A stretch of DNA of 5,230 bases, from contig DAOTTO010000064.1 of assembly GCA_034437895.1 (NCBI GenBank), positions 1 through 5,230 on the forward strand, read 5' to 3'. The notes under the pieces are model-generated. The model was not told the DNA's origin, did not search any database, and saw nothing but the letters and a program-made list of their open reading frames with translations. This DNA is from JANRLJ01 sp034437895 (lineage in GTDB: Bacteria; Chloroflexota; Anaerolineae; Aggregatilineales; Phototrophicaceae). Positions 1 to 4,344 of the stretch are shown here, piece after piece. A program made the position numbers and the translations under genes. Every line of letters begins with the position of its first letter. Positions within the stretch are counted from its first letter, which is position 1.

Positions 1-1
1 T

Positions 2-150
2 GTGACATACTCCCCACGCCTAAAGGCGGGGGCTTCTAGCCTCTACGCGACGGCGAAGGCGAACCTTCGGCTTAGTATCGCTCGGCTTAACCATTGATGC
101 CCCAATGGTTTTAATGTTAAGCGCGGCATTGTGGTCACGGTCAATCGTCA
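2..150 (-). ncRNA. Probable omega RNA (reRNA) scaffold of TnpB, 3' part
   Basis: In TnpB elements the guide RNA comes from the 3' end of tnpB plus the right end, with the guide lying just outside the element. Here the 3' tail of tnpB runs straight into the right-end hairpin (12-32), which fits that layout. The guide would begin at position 1 and continue left of the window, so it cannot be read. The 5' limit given here is a rough guess from the family, not from a visible signal. Confidence 0.35.
12..32 (-). repeat. Right-end hairpin (IPR) of the IS element
   Basis: On the minus strand the stem is CCCC+CGCC, the loop TTTA, and the return arm GGCG-T-GGGG, giving 8 bp with one unpaired T. GAAG precedes the foot (33-36), and AGTATGTCAC follows the stem. 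The tnpB stop codon sits in the loop. This is the normal right-end architecture of IS608-like elements. Confidence 0.85.
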
Positions 151-1177
151 AACCGCAATCGCAGTTTAGCACCCTGTCGCGCAAGGTAAGATGATGGCTT
201 TTCCTGCATCCAGAACAGGTCTTAGTCGTTGGGGCAAAGCGGTCAATTTTGATGATCGTCTTGCCGCGCTTGAGCGCCACCCATTCCAGAATGGACATGA
301 AGCTGCTAAAGCCCAAGTCGCTCACCTTCCGTCCCCACATCGCTTTCATGCCGCGCAGGTTCAAATCCTCAAAGTACAGCACATCGTATTCATCGCACAA
401 CCGATTCGCCAACTTAAAGTGATGACCGCGCCGTTTGTTAGCCACGTCTGTGCTGTGCTTTGCCAAGCTGCGGCGAGCGCGTTTGTGGTGATGCGACCCT
501 TCCACCTTGCGCGAAAACTGACGGTTGAGCAGGCGTATTTTGCTCAACCCTTGCGCGAAAAACTGCGGACTGCTGTAGGCTCTGCCTTCATCGTCGGTGA
601 GAAAAGTCTTGAGACCAAAGTCGAAGCCGCCGCTTTTACCCGTGCTGACTCCGCCGATAGTCATTTTCTCGACGACACTGAAAACCAGCCACAACCGCCC
701 AATCGTATCGCGCTTGACGGTGAGCGTTTTAATCTGCCCTGCCATATCGCGGTGTTTCACAAATTTGTACTTTGTCCCGTCGATTGTGACGGTGTTGCCT
801 TCCACCTTGTAGCCCGACTGTGGGAAGGTGAACGATCTATATTTCTTGACCTTCTTGAACTTCGGACGACCTGCCAGTTTGTTAAAAAAGCGCTGGTAAG
901 CATCATCGACCCGCTTGCATACCTCTTGACAGGCTTGTGAGTGCAACCCCTTCCACAGTGCGAACCGTTCTGTTTTACGCAGTTTCAAGACATGCTTGTT
1001 CATGTCGTGCAGCGAGATGTATTTCCCGTTAAGGCGGTAGGTACGTCGTTGGAGGGCAATAAAGTGATTCCAGATCGTAGACGCGATGAACAGCTTATGC
1101 CGCAGCTTGCGATCTTTTTTATCGCAGCGGTACAAACGATACTTGTAGGTTTTACGCACTTCAACTACGATTGGCAT
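20..1177 (-). CDS. tnpB: TnpB, RNA-guided RuvC-type nuclease of an IS200/IS605-family element (OrfB)
   Basis: The 385-aa length is normal for TnpB. The N-terminal region (about 8-110) starts with the usual RKTYKYRLY-like stretch and forms the helical, RNA-binding half of the protein. The RuvC-like nuclease is split: motif I FDFGLK with D186, motif II YFEDLN with E270, and motif III DRDHNAALNI with D348. A zinc ribbon lies between II and III, with cysteines at 321, 324, 339 and 341; its second pair is the compact C-x-C form. All catalytic positions are present, so the enzyme should be active. Family members cut DNA next to a TAM using an RNA from the right end of the element, which helps keep the IS at donor sites. 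The stop codon TAG lies in the loop of the right-end hairpin. The ATG at 1177 has only a weak upstream AGAG; a GTG six codons later is an alternative start. tnpB lies on the same strand as hicBA and may be read from it. Confidence 0.93.
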   Translation of the reverse strand: MPIVVEVRKTYKYRLYRCDKKDRKLRHKLFIASTIWNHFIALQRRTYRLNGKYISLHDMNKHVLKLRKTERFALWKGLHSQACQEVCKRVDDAYQRFFNKLAGRPKFKKVKKYRSFTFPQSGYKVEGNTVTIDGTKYKFVKHRDMAGQIKTLTVKRDTIGRLWLVFSVVEKMTIGGVSTGKSGGFDFGLKTFLTDDEGRAYSSPQFFAQGLSKIRLLNRQFSRKVEGSHHHKRARRSLAKHSTDVANKRRGHHFKLANRLCDEYDVLYFEDLNLRGMKAMWGRKVSDLGFSSFMSILEWVALKRGKTIIKIDRFAPTTKTCSGCRKSHHLTLRDRVLNCDCGLTIDRDHNAALNIKTIGASMVKPSDTKPKVRLRRRVEARSPRL

Positions 1178-1185
1178 TGCTCTAA

Positions 1186-1233
1186 CCCCAGCTTGGTTGG
1201 AGAGTTGGTGGGGATTGCCGTCCCGCGACCAAC
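1186..1233 (-). promoter_or_regulatory. Structured leader of tnpB with two mutually exclusive stems
   Basis: One hairpin pairs 1204-1209 with 1228-1233 (6 bp), then 1211-1214 with 1221-1224 (4 bp). A competing stem pairs CCCCA at 1186-1190 with TGGGG at 1209-1213. Both use 1209-1213, so they cannot form together. The competing stem lies 9-13 nt before the tnpB ATG and could limit translation. The pairing is seen; the function is inferred. Confidence 0.35.
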
Positions 1234-1255
1234 ACCCTTATATTACTACTTTTGT

Positions 1256-1531
1256 TCAACCGAGTCCATTCCGCCTTATATCCCCATGCCTAAAGGCAGC
1301 GGTTTTACGGCGCTTTTCGATAAATTCATCAACGGTCAAACTTATATCGTTGATGATCTGTTTTAGCGTACCTGCTTTAAGTGTTTTATTCGTATTTGGG
1401 ACAGTGATATGAGCGTAGGGATTGTCTCGTACCATTGTCGCGTGGCTACCTTTTTGACGATCAATATAAAAGCCGCCGCGCTGAAGCGCACGAACACACT
1501 GCTTACCGGTAATTCGAGGTAGTTTCGTCAT
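1256..1531 (-). CDS. hicA: HicA-type mRNA interferase toxin, C-terminus extended into the IS left end
   Basis: HicA toxins are small double-stranded-RNA-binding-fold proteins that cleave mRNA and are held inactive by HicB. What is seen: the N-terminal LPRITGKQCVRALQRGGF pattern, then RQKGSH with the catalytic His30, then ITVPN (42-46) and LKAGTLKQII (51-60), all family hallmarks. The start ATG overlaps the hicB stop (ATGA), so translation is probably coupled. Family members normally end shortly after the VDEF-like segment, here residues 67-70. This ORF continues to residue 91, and residues 77-91 are encoded by the IS left-end hairpin and the sequence beyond it. The native tail was probably displaced to the far side of the IS, left of the window. 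The catalytic core is complete, so toxicity may persist, but the foreign tail could change stability or HicB binding. Confidence 0.88.
   Translation of the reverse strand: MTKLPRITGKQCVRALQRGGFYIDRQKGSHATMVRDNPYAHITVPNTNKTLKAGTLKQIINDISLTVDEFIEKRRKTAAFRHGDIRRNGLG
1282..1302 (-). repeat. Left-end hairpin (IPL) of the IS element, inside the hicA reading frame
   Basis: On the minus strand the stem is CCGC+TGCC, the loop TTTA, and the return arm GGCA-T-GGGG. That is 7 of 8 pairs with the same bulged T as the right-end hairpin. The upper stem differs from the right end by a compensated pair (C-G becomes T-A). AAAA precedes its foot, as a possible guide tetranucleotide. It lies about 105 nt upstream of tnpB. 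An alternative reading is a remnant right end of an older IS copy. Confidence 0.7.
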
Positions 1532-1740
1532 ACAGTCGCAATTTGAAGGGGTGCGCCGACATCTTCAGGCACTTCTTTGCCTCGTGCAATCATACTCTCA
1601 ATGTGAAGTTCAATTGCTTCTTTGATGTTCTCAAGGGCTTCCGCTAAGGTGTCACCTTCGCTGATGCAACCCGGCAAACTAGGTACCGTGACTGTGTAAC
1701 CGCCTTCTTCATGGTCGGGGATCAAAATGACTTGGCGCAT
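1528..1740 (-). CDS. hicB: HicB-like antitoxin (UPF0150 type)
   Basis: This 70-aa protein neutralises HicA, typically by covering its active site. The fold is recognisable from the pattern at residues 1-47: a beta strand (RQVILIPD), EEGGYTVTVPSLPGC, SEGDTLAEALENIKEAI, then a helix. It is the short form without a separate C-terminal DNA-binding domain, so autoregulation would need a HicAB complex or another factor. The start at 1740 is chosen because AAAGGAAAG lies about 7 nt upstream; the frame stays open to 1809, but that extension (IHIKHIINFIERK) has no conserved look and runs through the probable promoter. The gene precedes hicA and overlaps it by 4 nt, giving an antitoxin-first operon. 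Confidence 0.9.
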   Translation of the reverse strand: MRQVILIPDHEEGGYTVTVPSLPGCISEGDTLAEALENIKEAIELHIESMIARGKEVPEDVGAPLQIATV

Positions 1741-1765
1741 GATGACTTTCCTTTCGATAAAATTA

Positions 1766-1771
1766 ATTATA
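1766..1771 (-). promoter_or_regulatory. -10 box candidate for hicBA
   Basis: The minus strand reads TATAAT exactly, 25 nt before the hicB ATG. No good -35 lies at 16-18 nt; TTGTCG is present with a 20-nt spacer. AT-rich flanking sequence with two CATAT repeats could serve as an operator, which is inference. Confidence 0.4.
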
Positions 1772-1774
1772 TGC

Positions 1775-1803
1775 TTGATATGAATTGAACGCGACAACAA
1801 AAT
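1775..1803 (+). promoter_or_regulatory. Sigma70-like promoter candidate for the antitoxin-like gene at 1845
   Basis: TTGATA (1775-1780) and CAAAAT (1798-1803) are separated by 17 nt, with 5/6 and 4/6 matches to consensus. It lies back to back with the hicBA -10 box, 3 nt apart, so the two transcription units may share regulation. Confidence 0.35.
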
Positions 1804-1844
1804 CTGCAAGCTGCGTTTTGAATCACAAAAAAAGGAGCGTCGTT

Positions 1845-2177
1845 ATGACCCCGCGTGAAGCGTTGTTAGAAGAAATTAGCCACTTGGATGATGCAAAAAC
1901 GGTTATTGTGTTGCAGTTCATCAAATCTTTACAGGTCAATGCAAAAGATGACTACAATGAAGCCGACGATCCAGCGGTAGCCCTCATTGACGGACCCGCT
2001 GATCTATCGCAACGGGCGGAAGAAATTCTATATGGCGATTATGTTCCGCGTAAACAGCTATCGCCAGATTATGACCAAGATAAAGACCCAACTGTCGGCT
2101 TTTTTGCTGGTACGCCTGATTTAGCGTATCGCACACGAGAAATATTGGAAGCCGAATTCGGCAGCAGTGGATTATAA
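1845..2177 (+). CDS. Orphan antitoxin-like protein with a duplicated C-terminal motif
   Basis: This 110-aa acidic protein has an N-terminal helical segment (MTPREALLEEISHLDD...VLQFIKSLQ, 1-30). It resembles the DUF2281-type N-termini of antitoxins that pair with PIN-domain or similar toxins. A DPxV...DLxxRxxEIL motif follows twice, at 42-62 and 81-101, with 10 of 21 identities and a 39-residue period. One copy is usual as a C-terminal, toxin-contacting tail, so two copies suggest an internal duplication. The start is chosen for AAAGGAG about 8 nt upstream; the longer frame from 1785 has no such signal and includes the promoter candidate. No PIN, RelE or MazF gene follows: the next 128 nt hold only short frames. 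It is divergent from hicBA, so cross-talk is possible but unsupported. The antitoxin assignment is by pattern recall and is moderate; expression of an ORF here is near certain. Confidence 0.6.
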   Translation: MTPREALLEEISHLDDAKTVIVLQFIKSLQVNAKDDYNEADDPAVALIDGPADLSQRAEEILYGDYVPRKQLSPDYDQDKDPTVGFFAGTPDLAYRTREILEAEFGSSGL

Positions 2178-2262
2178 AATGGAAGCGACGACGAGACTTC
2201 CACATCATCCGGCCTGCCCATACAGACTACTTTGAACTACTGCCGGACGTGTGATTTTCGGG

Positions 2263-2268
2263 TATAGT
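2263..2268 (+). promoter_or_regulatory. Weak -10 box candidate upstream of the gene at 2306
   Basis: TATAGT lies 37 nt before the ATG. The hexamer 17 nt upstream (CTGCCG) matches the -35 consensus at only three positions. The gene could equally be co-transcribed with the one at 1845, since no terminator is seen between them. Confidence 0.25.
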
Positions 2269-2305
2269 TAGGGCAGATTCGATATTCACAAGAGGAGCGC
2301 GTGTT

Positions 2306-2668
2306 ATGGCAGCATCACCCGCAAACACAGCGGTTTTTGAGATTAAACAGTATATGGTTATCTGGCGACAGTCGGAAAAACGGACAATAGGTGGGCAAGA
2401 AGTCGTGATTCGCGGCATTGTGCGCTGTTCAGGCGATGAATACGCGATGGACGTAATGTTCCTCGCGGATGGCAGCCCCTACCCTCAACCCATTTTTGAG
2501 GTCGATAAGAAAAAAGGCTACATGTTCATGCCCATGTCGGATATGCTGGCCTTCGTGGACATCCTGCGGAACGAAAGCCCCATCTATGGGCATCTGCGCG
2601 GGGATCGTCCAGAATGGACAAGCGTCACAACGTCGCAAGAGGCAGTTGGTGAAGGCGAAGCCAAATAA
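2306..2668 (+). CDS. Conserved-looking hypothetical protein, 120 aa
   Basis: I do not recognise this protein. It has a strong ribosome binding site (AGAGGAG at 2291-2297, 8 nt before ATG). It has no signal peptide and no membrane segment. The sequence alternates probable strands (FEIKQYMVIW 11-20, QEVVIRGIVR 31-40, YAMDVMFLAD 46-55, PIFEVDKKKGYMFMP 62-76) with one probable helix (MSDMLAFVDILRNE 77-90). The charged, Gly/Glu-rich tail (101-120) looks disordered. A compact, mainly beta, soluble cytoplasmic domain is the best description. It is followed at once by a stem-loop terminator candidate, so it ends its transcription unit. The only cysteine is C41, and no metal-binding or catalytic motif stands out. 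Confidence 0.75.
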   Translation: MAASPANTAVFEIKQYMVIWRQSEKRTIGGQEVVIRGIVRCSGDEYAMDVMFLADGSPYPQPIFEVDKKKGYMFMPMSDMLAFVDILRNESPIYGHLRGDRPEWTSVTTSQEAVGEGEAK

Positions 2669-2671
2669 GTC

Positions 2672-2702
2672 GATAAAGGCGCGGTTGGCTTCCGCCTTTA
2701 TC
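2672..2702 (+). terminator. Perfect 10-bp stem-loop after the 120-aa gene
   Basis: GATAAAGGCG (2672-2681) pairs exactly with CGCCTTTATC (2693-2702) around an 11-nt loop, 3 nt after the stop codon. The U-rich part (TTTAT) is inside the 3' arm, and the stem is followed by A's, so it is a weak classical terminator. It may instead protect the mRNA 3' end. Confidence 0.5.
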
Positions 2703-2771
2703 AAAAAACAAAATATGTAATCTCAAATGATACGAAATTATCAATGTTGGTTGGGTTGGTTGTCTCAGTTT

Positions 2772-2777
2772 TATAAT
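2772..2777 (+). promoter_or_regulatory. -10 box candidate for the first receiver gene
   Basis: An exact TATAAT lies 132 nt before the receiver start. The -35 region is a GGTT-rich stretch (2746-2761) with TTGGTT or TTGGGT at spacings of 19 or 15 nt, so core promoter quality is uncertain. A transcript from here would carry the palindrome at 2811-2837 in its leader. Confidence 0.35.
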
Positions 2778-2810
2778 AGATAGGACTTTCGCAGTTCAAC
2801 AAGATTTCAC

Positions 2811-2841
2811 TAGGGCGACTCGCCGAGTCGCCCCTACAAAA
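2811..2841 (+). repeat. Palindromic interspersed element with TAGGG/CCCTAC ends
   Basis: GGGCGACTCG (2813-2822) and CGAGTCGCCC (2824-2833) form a perfect 10-bp inverted repeat around one base. TA on the left and CTAC on the right extend it, with one unpaired C. The right border CCCTACAAAA (2832-2841) is identical to that of the element at 5037-5097, while the inner stem is different. It looks like a small mobile or REP-like repeat of the host genome. Confidence 0.6.
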
Positions 2842-2908
2842 GCAGCAACTGCGTAAGGACTAAATATAGTCAAAGCCGATAGATCAAACAGTTAGAGGGG
2901 GAAGCAAC

Positions 2909-3280
2909 TTGGTCAAAATTCTCTACGTCGAAGACAACGAACAGAATATGCGCTTAGTGCGTAAAATCCTCAATCACGCCGGGTATGAAGTAATCGAAGC
3001 CGAAGACGGCTTCAGCGGTGTAGAAGTAGCCGTCTCCCACATGCCAGATTTAATCTTAATGGATGTGAATCTACCGGACATCACAGGCCTAGAAGCCACC
3101 GCACGGATTAAACAATCGCCTGCCCTTTCCGGCATTCCGGTGATCGCGCTGACGGCGAATTCTACCGTTGGCAGCCGCGAGGATGCCCTCAATGCAGGCT
3201 GCGATGATTATCTCGCTAAGCCCTTCCAACGCGATGACTTGCTAAAAATGGTCACGGACTATCTGGGCAAAAAGGTTTAA
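2909..3280 (+). CDS. Single-domain response regulator (DivK/CheY-like), first of three
   Basis: This 123-aa stand-alone receiver (REC) domain has no output domain. It would accept a phosphoryl group from a histidine kinase in the cytoplasm and act by protein contact or as a phosphorelay intermediate. Key residues are all present: acidic pair E8/D9, phospho-acceptor D52 in LILMDVNLPD, switch T82 in VIALTAN, and K104 in YLAKP. The pattern is nearest to DivK-type receivers. The start is a TTG, supported by GAGGGGG about 7 nt upstream and by alignment of MVKILYVEDN with the two downstream paralogues. It is about 70% identical to the second copy (86 of 123 by hand, ungapped). Unlike the other two it reads YLAKPFQ where they have YLPKPIS, a region that often contacts partners. 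A strong terminator follows, so it can be transcribed alone. Confidence 0.92.
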   Translation: MVKILYVEDNEQNMRLVRKILNHAGYEVIEAEDGFSGVEVAVSHMPDLILMDVNLPDITGLEATARIKQSPALSGIPVIALTANSTVGSREDALNAGCDDYLAKPFQRDDLLKMVTDYLGKKV

Positions 3281-3288
3281 ACCTTAAG

Positions 3289-3313
3289 ACACCCGCCTGA
3301 TGCGGGTGTTTTA
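3289..3313 (+). terminator. Rho-independent terminator after the first receiver gene
   Basis: ACACCCGC (3289-3296) and GCGGGTGT (3302-3309) form an 8-bp GC-rich stem with loop CTGAT. TTTATTG and a further T run follow. It starts 8 nt after the stop codon. Confidence 0.85.
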
Positions 3314-3398
3314 TTGTCTTTTTATTAATTTTTTGCCATGTATCAATAAATTCATAATTTTTTGACAACATTAACGCTTTTTTGCCACCATGCCGCGC

Positions 3399-3404
3399 TA
3401 TAAT
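3399..3404 (+). promoter_or_regulatory. -10 box candidate for the second receiver gene
   Basis: An exact TATAAT lies 53 nt before the ATG and downstream of the terminator. TTGACA (3362-3367) is 31 nt away and TTGCCA (3382-3387) only 11 nt away. Neither has standard spacing, so an activator or another sigma factor may be involved. Confidence 0.4.
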
Positions 3405-3457
3405 CAAGTTCAAATTCAGTTTGTTAGAAATCAAAAACCATTAAAGGACTGCACATC

Positions 3458-3829
3458 ATGGGCAAAATTCTTTACATTGAAGACAATGAACAAAATATGC
3501 GGCTGGTGCGTAAAATTTTGGTACATGCTGGCTATGATGTGATTGAAGCTGAAGATGGCTTAACGGGGTTAGATGCCGCCGCCCGTGAAGTGCCAGACCT
3601 CATTTTGATGGATGTCAACCTGCCCGATATTGACGGCCTAGAAGCCACCGCACGGCTTAAGCGCACACCGCATCTTGCGCGTATTCCCGTCATCGCCCTC
3701 ACCGCCAATGCAATGGTCGGGGACAGAGAAAAAGCCCTCGAAGCAGGCTGCGATGGCTATCTCCCCAAACCGATTAGCCGGGCAGATTTATTGAATGTGG
3801 TGAGTCAATATCTCACCCAAGCCGTTTAG
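3458..3829 (+). CDS. Single-domain response regulator (DivK/CheY-like), second of three
   Basis: This 123-aa receiver-only protein has E8/D9, D52, T82 and K104 conserved, so it should be phosphorylatable. AAAGGA (3443-3448) precedes the ATG by 9 nt. It has the closest similarity to both neighbours, about 70% to the first copy and about 59% to the third (72 of 122 by hand), so it sits between them in sequence as well as in position. The alpha1 face EQNMRLVRKI, which usually touches the kinase or phosphotransfer partner, is identical to copy one. This suggests the two share a kinase. Its C-terminal YLPKPIS matches copy three. No cognate kinase is in the window. No clear terminator separates it from the third gene 80 nt downstream, so these two may be co-transcribed. 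Confidence 0.95.
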   Translation: MGKILYIEDNEQNMRLVRKILVHAGYDVIEAEDGLTGLDAAAREVPDLILMDVNLPDIDGLEATARLKRTPHLARIPVIALTANAMVGDREKALEAGCDGYLPKPISRADLLNVVSQYLTQAV

Positions 3830-3869
3830 TCTTTCATCTTCTACACATCAATCACTAAACTCACCCTAT

Positions 3870-3898
3870 TAACCTCAGAAGATTATTCTTTCAGGTTA
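3870..3898 (+). promoter_or_regulatory. Hairpin just upstream of the third receiver's ribosome binding site
   Basis: TAACCT (3870-3875) pairs with AGGTTA (3893-3898), and AGAA (3877-3880) with TTCT (3886-3889), leaving a 1x3 internal loop and a 5-nt loop. It ends directly at the weak ribosome binding site AAGCGAG before the ATG at 3910. It lacks a T run, so it is more likely an mRNA leader structure or protein site than a terminator. Confidence 0.35.
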
Positions 3899-3909
3899 AG
3901 CGAGAATCT

Positions 3910-4278
3910 ATGGTCAAGATACTTTACGTCGAAGACGACCCTGTAAATGCCCGTCTTGTGCGCCGCATGTTAAGCGATTCGGGTTATGAATTATTGGAAA
4001 CTGCTGACGGCTTAGAAGGGTTGCGAATCGCCGCTGAGGAAATCCCTGACCTGATTTTGATGGACGTGAATCTGCCGAACATCAGCGGCTTAGACATCAC
4101 GCGCCGCTTAAAATCAGATCGCAAGCTGGCGCATATTCCGGTGATTGCCCTAACCGCCAACACACTCATTAAAGATCGTGAAGAGGCGCTAAAAGCCGGT
4201 TGCAATGGTTATCTGCCTAAGCCCATCAGCCGCGTTGAATTGAACAAGGTAATCGAGACCTTCATCCGACGCAGTTAA
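3910..4278 (+). CDS. Single-domain response regulator (DivK/CheY-like), third of three
   Basis: This 122-aa receiver-only protein is the most diverged of the triplet, yet the whole phosphorylation site is kept: E8/D9, D52, T82 and K104. Its alpha1 region reads PVNARLVRRM instead of EQNMRLVRKI, and its last helix differs (LNKVIETFIRRS), so partner choice may differ from copies one and two. The core LILMDVNLP and IPVIALTAN are unchanged. The start ATG has only a weak ribosome binding site (GCGAG, about 5 nt), and a small hairpin lies immediately upstream, so expression may be lower or regulated. It ends 17 nt before the A run of a terminator that serves the convergent gene. Its own terminator would be weak at best: CAGT-TAAC-ACTG followed by a T-rich run at 4284-4293. 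Confidence 0.94.
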   Translation: MVKILYVEDDPVNARLVRRMLSDSGYELLETADGLEGLRIAAEEIPDLILMDVNLPNISGLDITRRLKSDRKLAHIPVIALTANTLIKDREEALKAGCNGYLPKPISRVELNKVIETFIRRS

Positions 4279-4295
4279 CACTGTTCTCTTTTTGT

Positions 4296-4318
4296 AAAAA
4301 AATGGGCGATTTCCGCCC
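4296..4318 (-). terminator. Rho-independent terminator of the membrane-protein gene
   Basis: On the minus strand GGGCG-GAAAT-CGCCC (4318-4304) is followed by A and then seven T's (4302-4296). It lies 26 nt past the stop codon. On the plus strand the stem is not followed by T's, so it is mainly one-directional. Confidence 0.75.
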
Positions 4319-4344
4319 GATACTAAAGTCTATTCTACTTGTTT

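Larger units (their letters stand above)
2..1319 (-). mobile_element. IS200/IS605-family insertion sequence, TnpB-only (IS1341-type)
   Basis: The element carries tnpB and no Y1 transposase (tnpA), so it would need a TnpA supplied in trans to move. What is seen: tnpB is flanked by two similar imperfect hairpins, at 12-32 (right end) and 1282-1302 (left end). Both have a TTTA loop and a bulged T on the minus strand, the form that IS608-type Y1 transposases recognise. On the minus strand GAAG abuts the foot of the right hairpin, and TCAC ends 10 nt after it, as expected for a guide and cleavage pair; this puts the right tip near position 2. The left tip is inferred: TTTAT at 1324-1320 (minus strand) lies 17 nt before the left hairpin and could be the target and TAM, placing the tip near 1319. 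No target duplication is expected for this family. The left boundary could be wrong by 10-20 nt. Confidence 0.75.

Noticed and set aside
191..1366. Long plus-strand open frames opposite tnpB (191-940, 941-1366, 597-812)
   Set aside because: They lie antisense to a clear tnpB with intact motifs, show no family pattern and have no convincing ribosome binding sites.
2167..2235. Short GTG-initiated frame overlapping the antitoxin-like stop, as a toxin start
   Set aside because: It stops after 22 codons and has no PIN or RelE-like features.
2120..2254. Open frame after the 110-aa gene reading IIKWKRRRDFHIIRPAHTDY... as a possible toxin remnant
   Set aside because: It has no ATG, GTG or TTG start and follows an in-frame stop at 2117. 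The translation is protein-like but too short and matches no toxin I know.
1984..2704. Minus-strand frames 1984-2208, 2227-2418 and 2429-2704
   Set aside because: They are shadows of the two plus-strand genes, low in complexity pattern and without start signals.
2811..2841. CRISPR repeat or origin iteron
   Set aside because: There are only two related elements in the window, far apart, with different cores and no spacers or regular period.
3799..3817. GGTGAG/CTCACC hairpin at the end of the second receiver gene as a terminator
   Set aside because: It is inside the coding sequence, 10 nt before the stop codon, and has no T run.
2974..4205. Minus-strand frames inside the receiver genes, and the frame 3252-3434
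   Set aside because: They are antisense to conserved receiver domains, or cover a terminator and promoter region.
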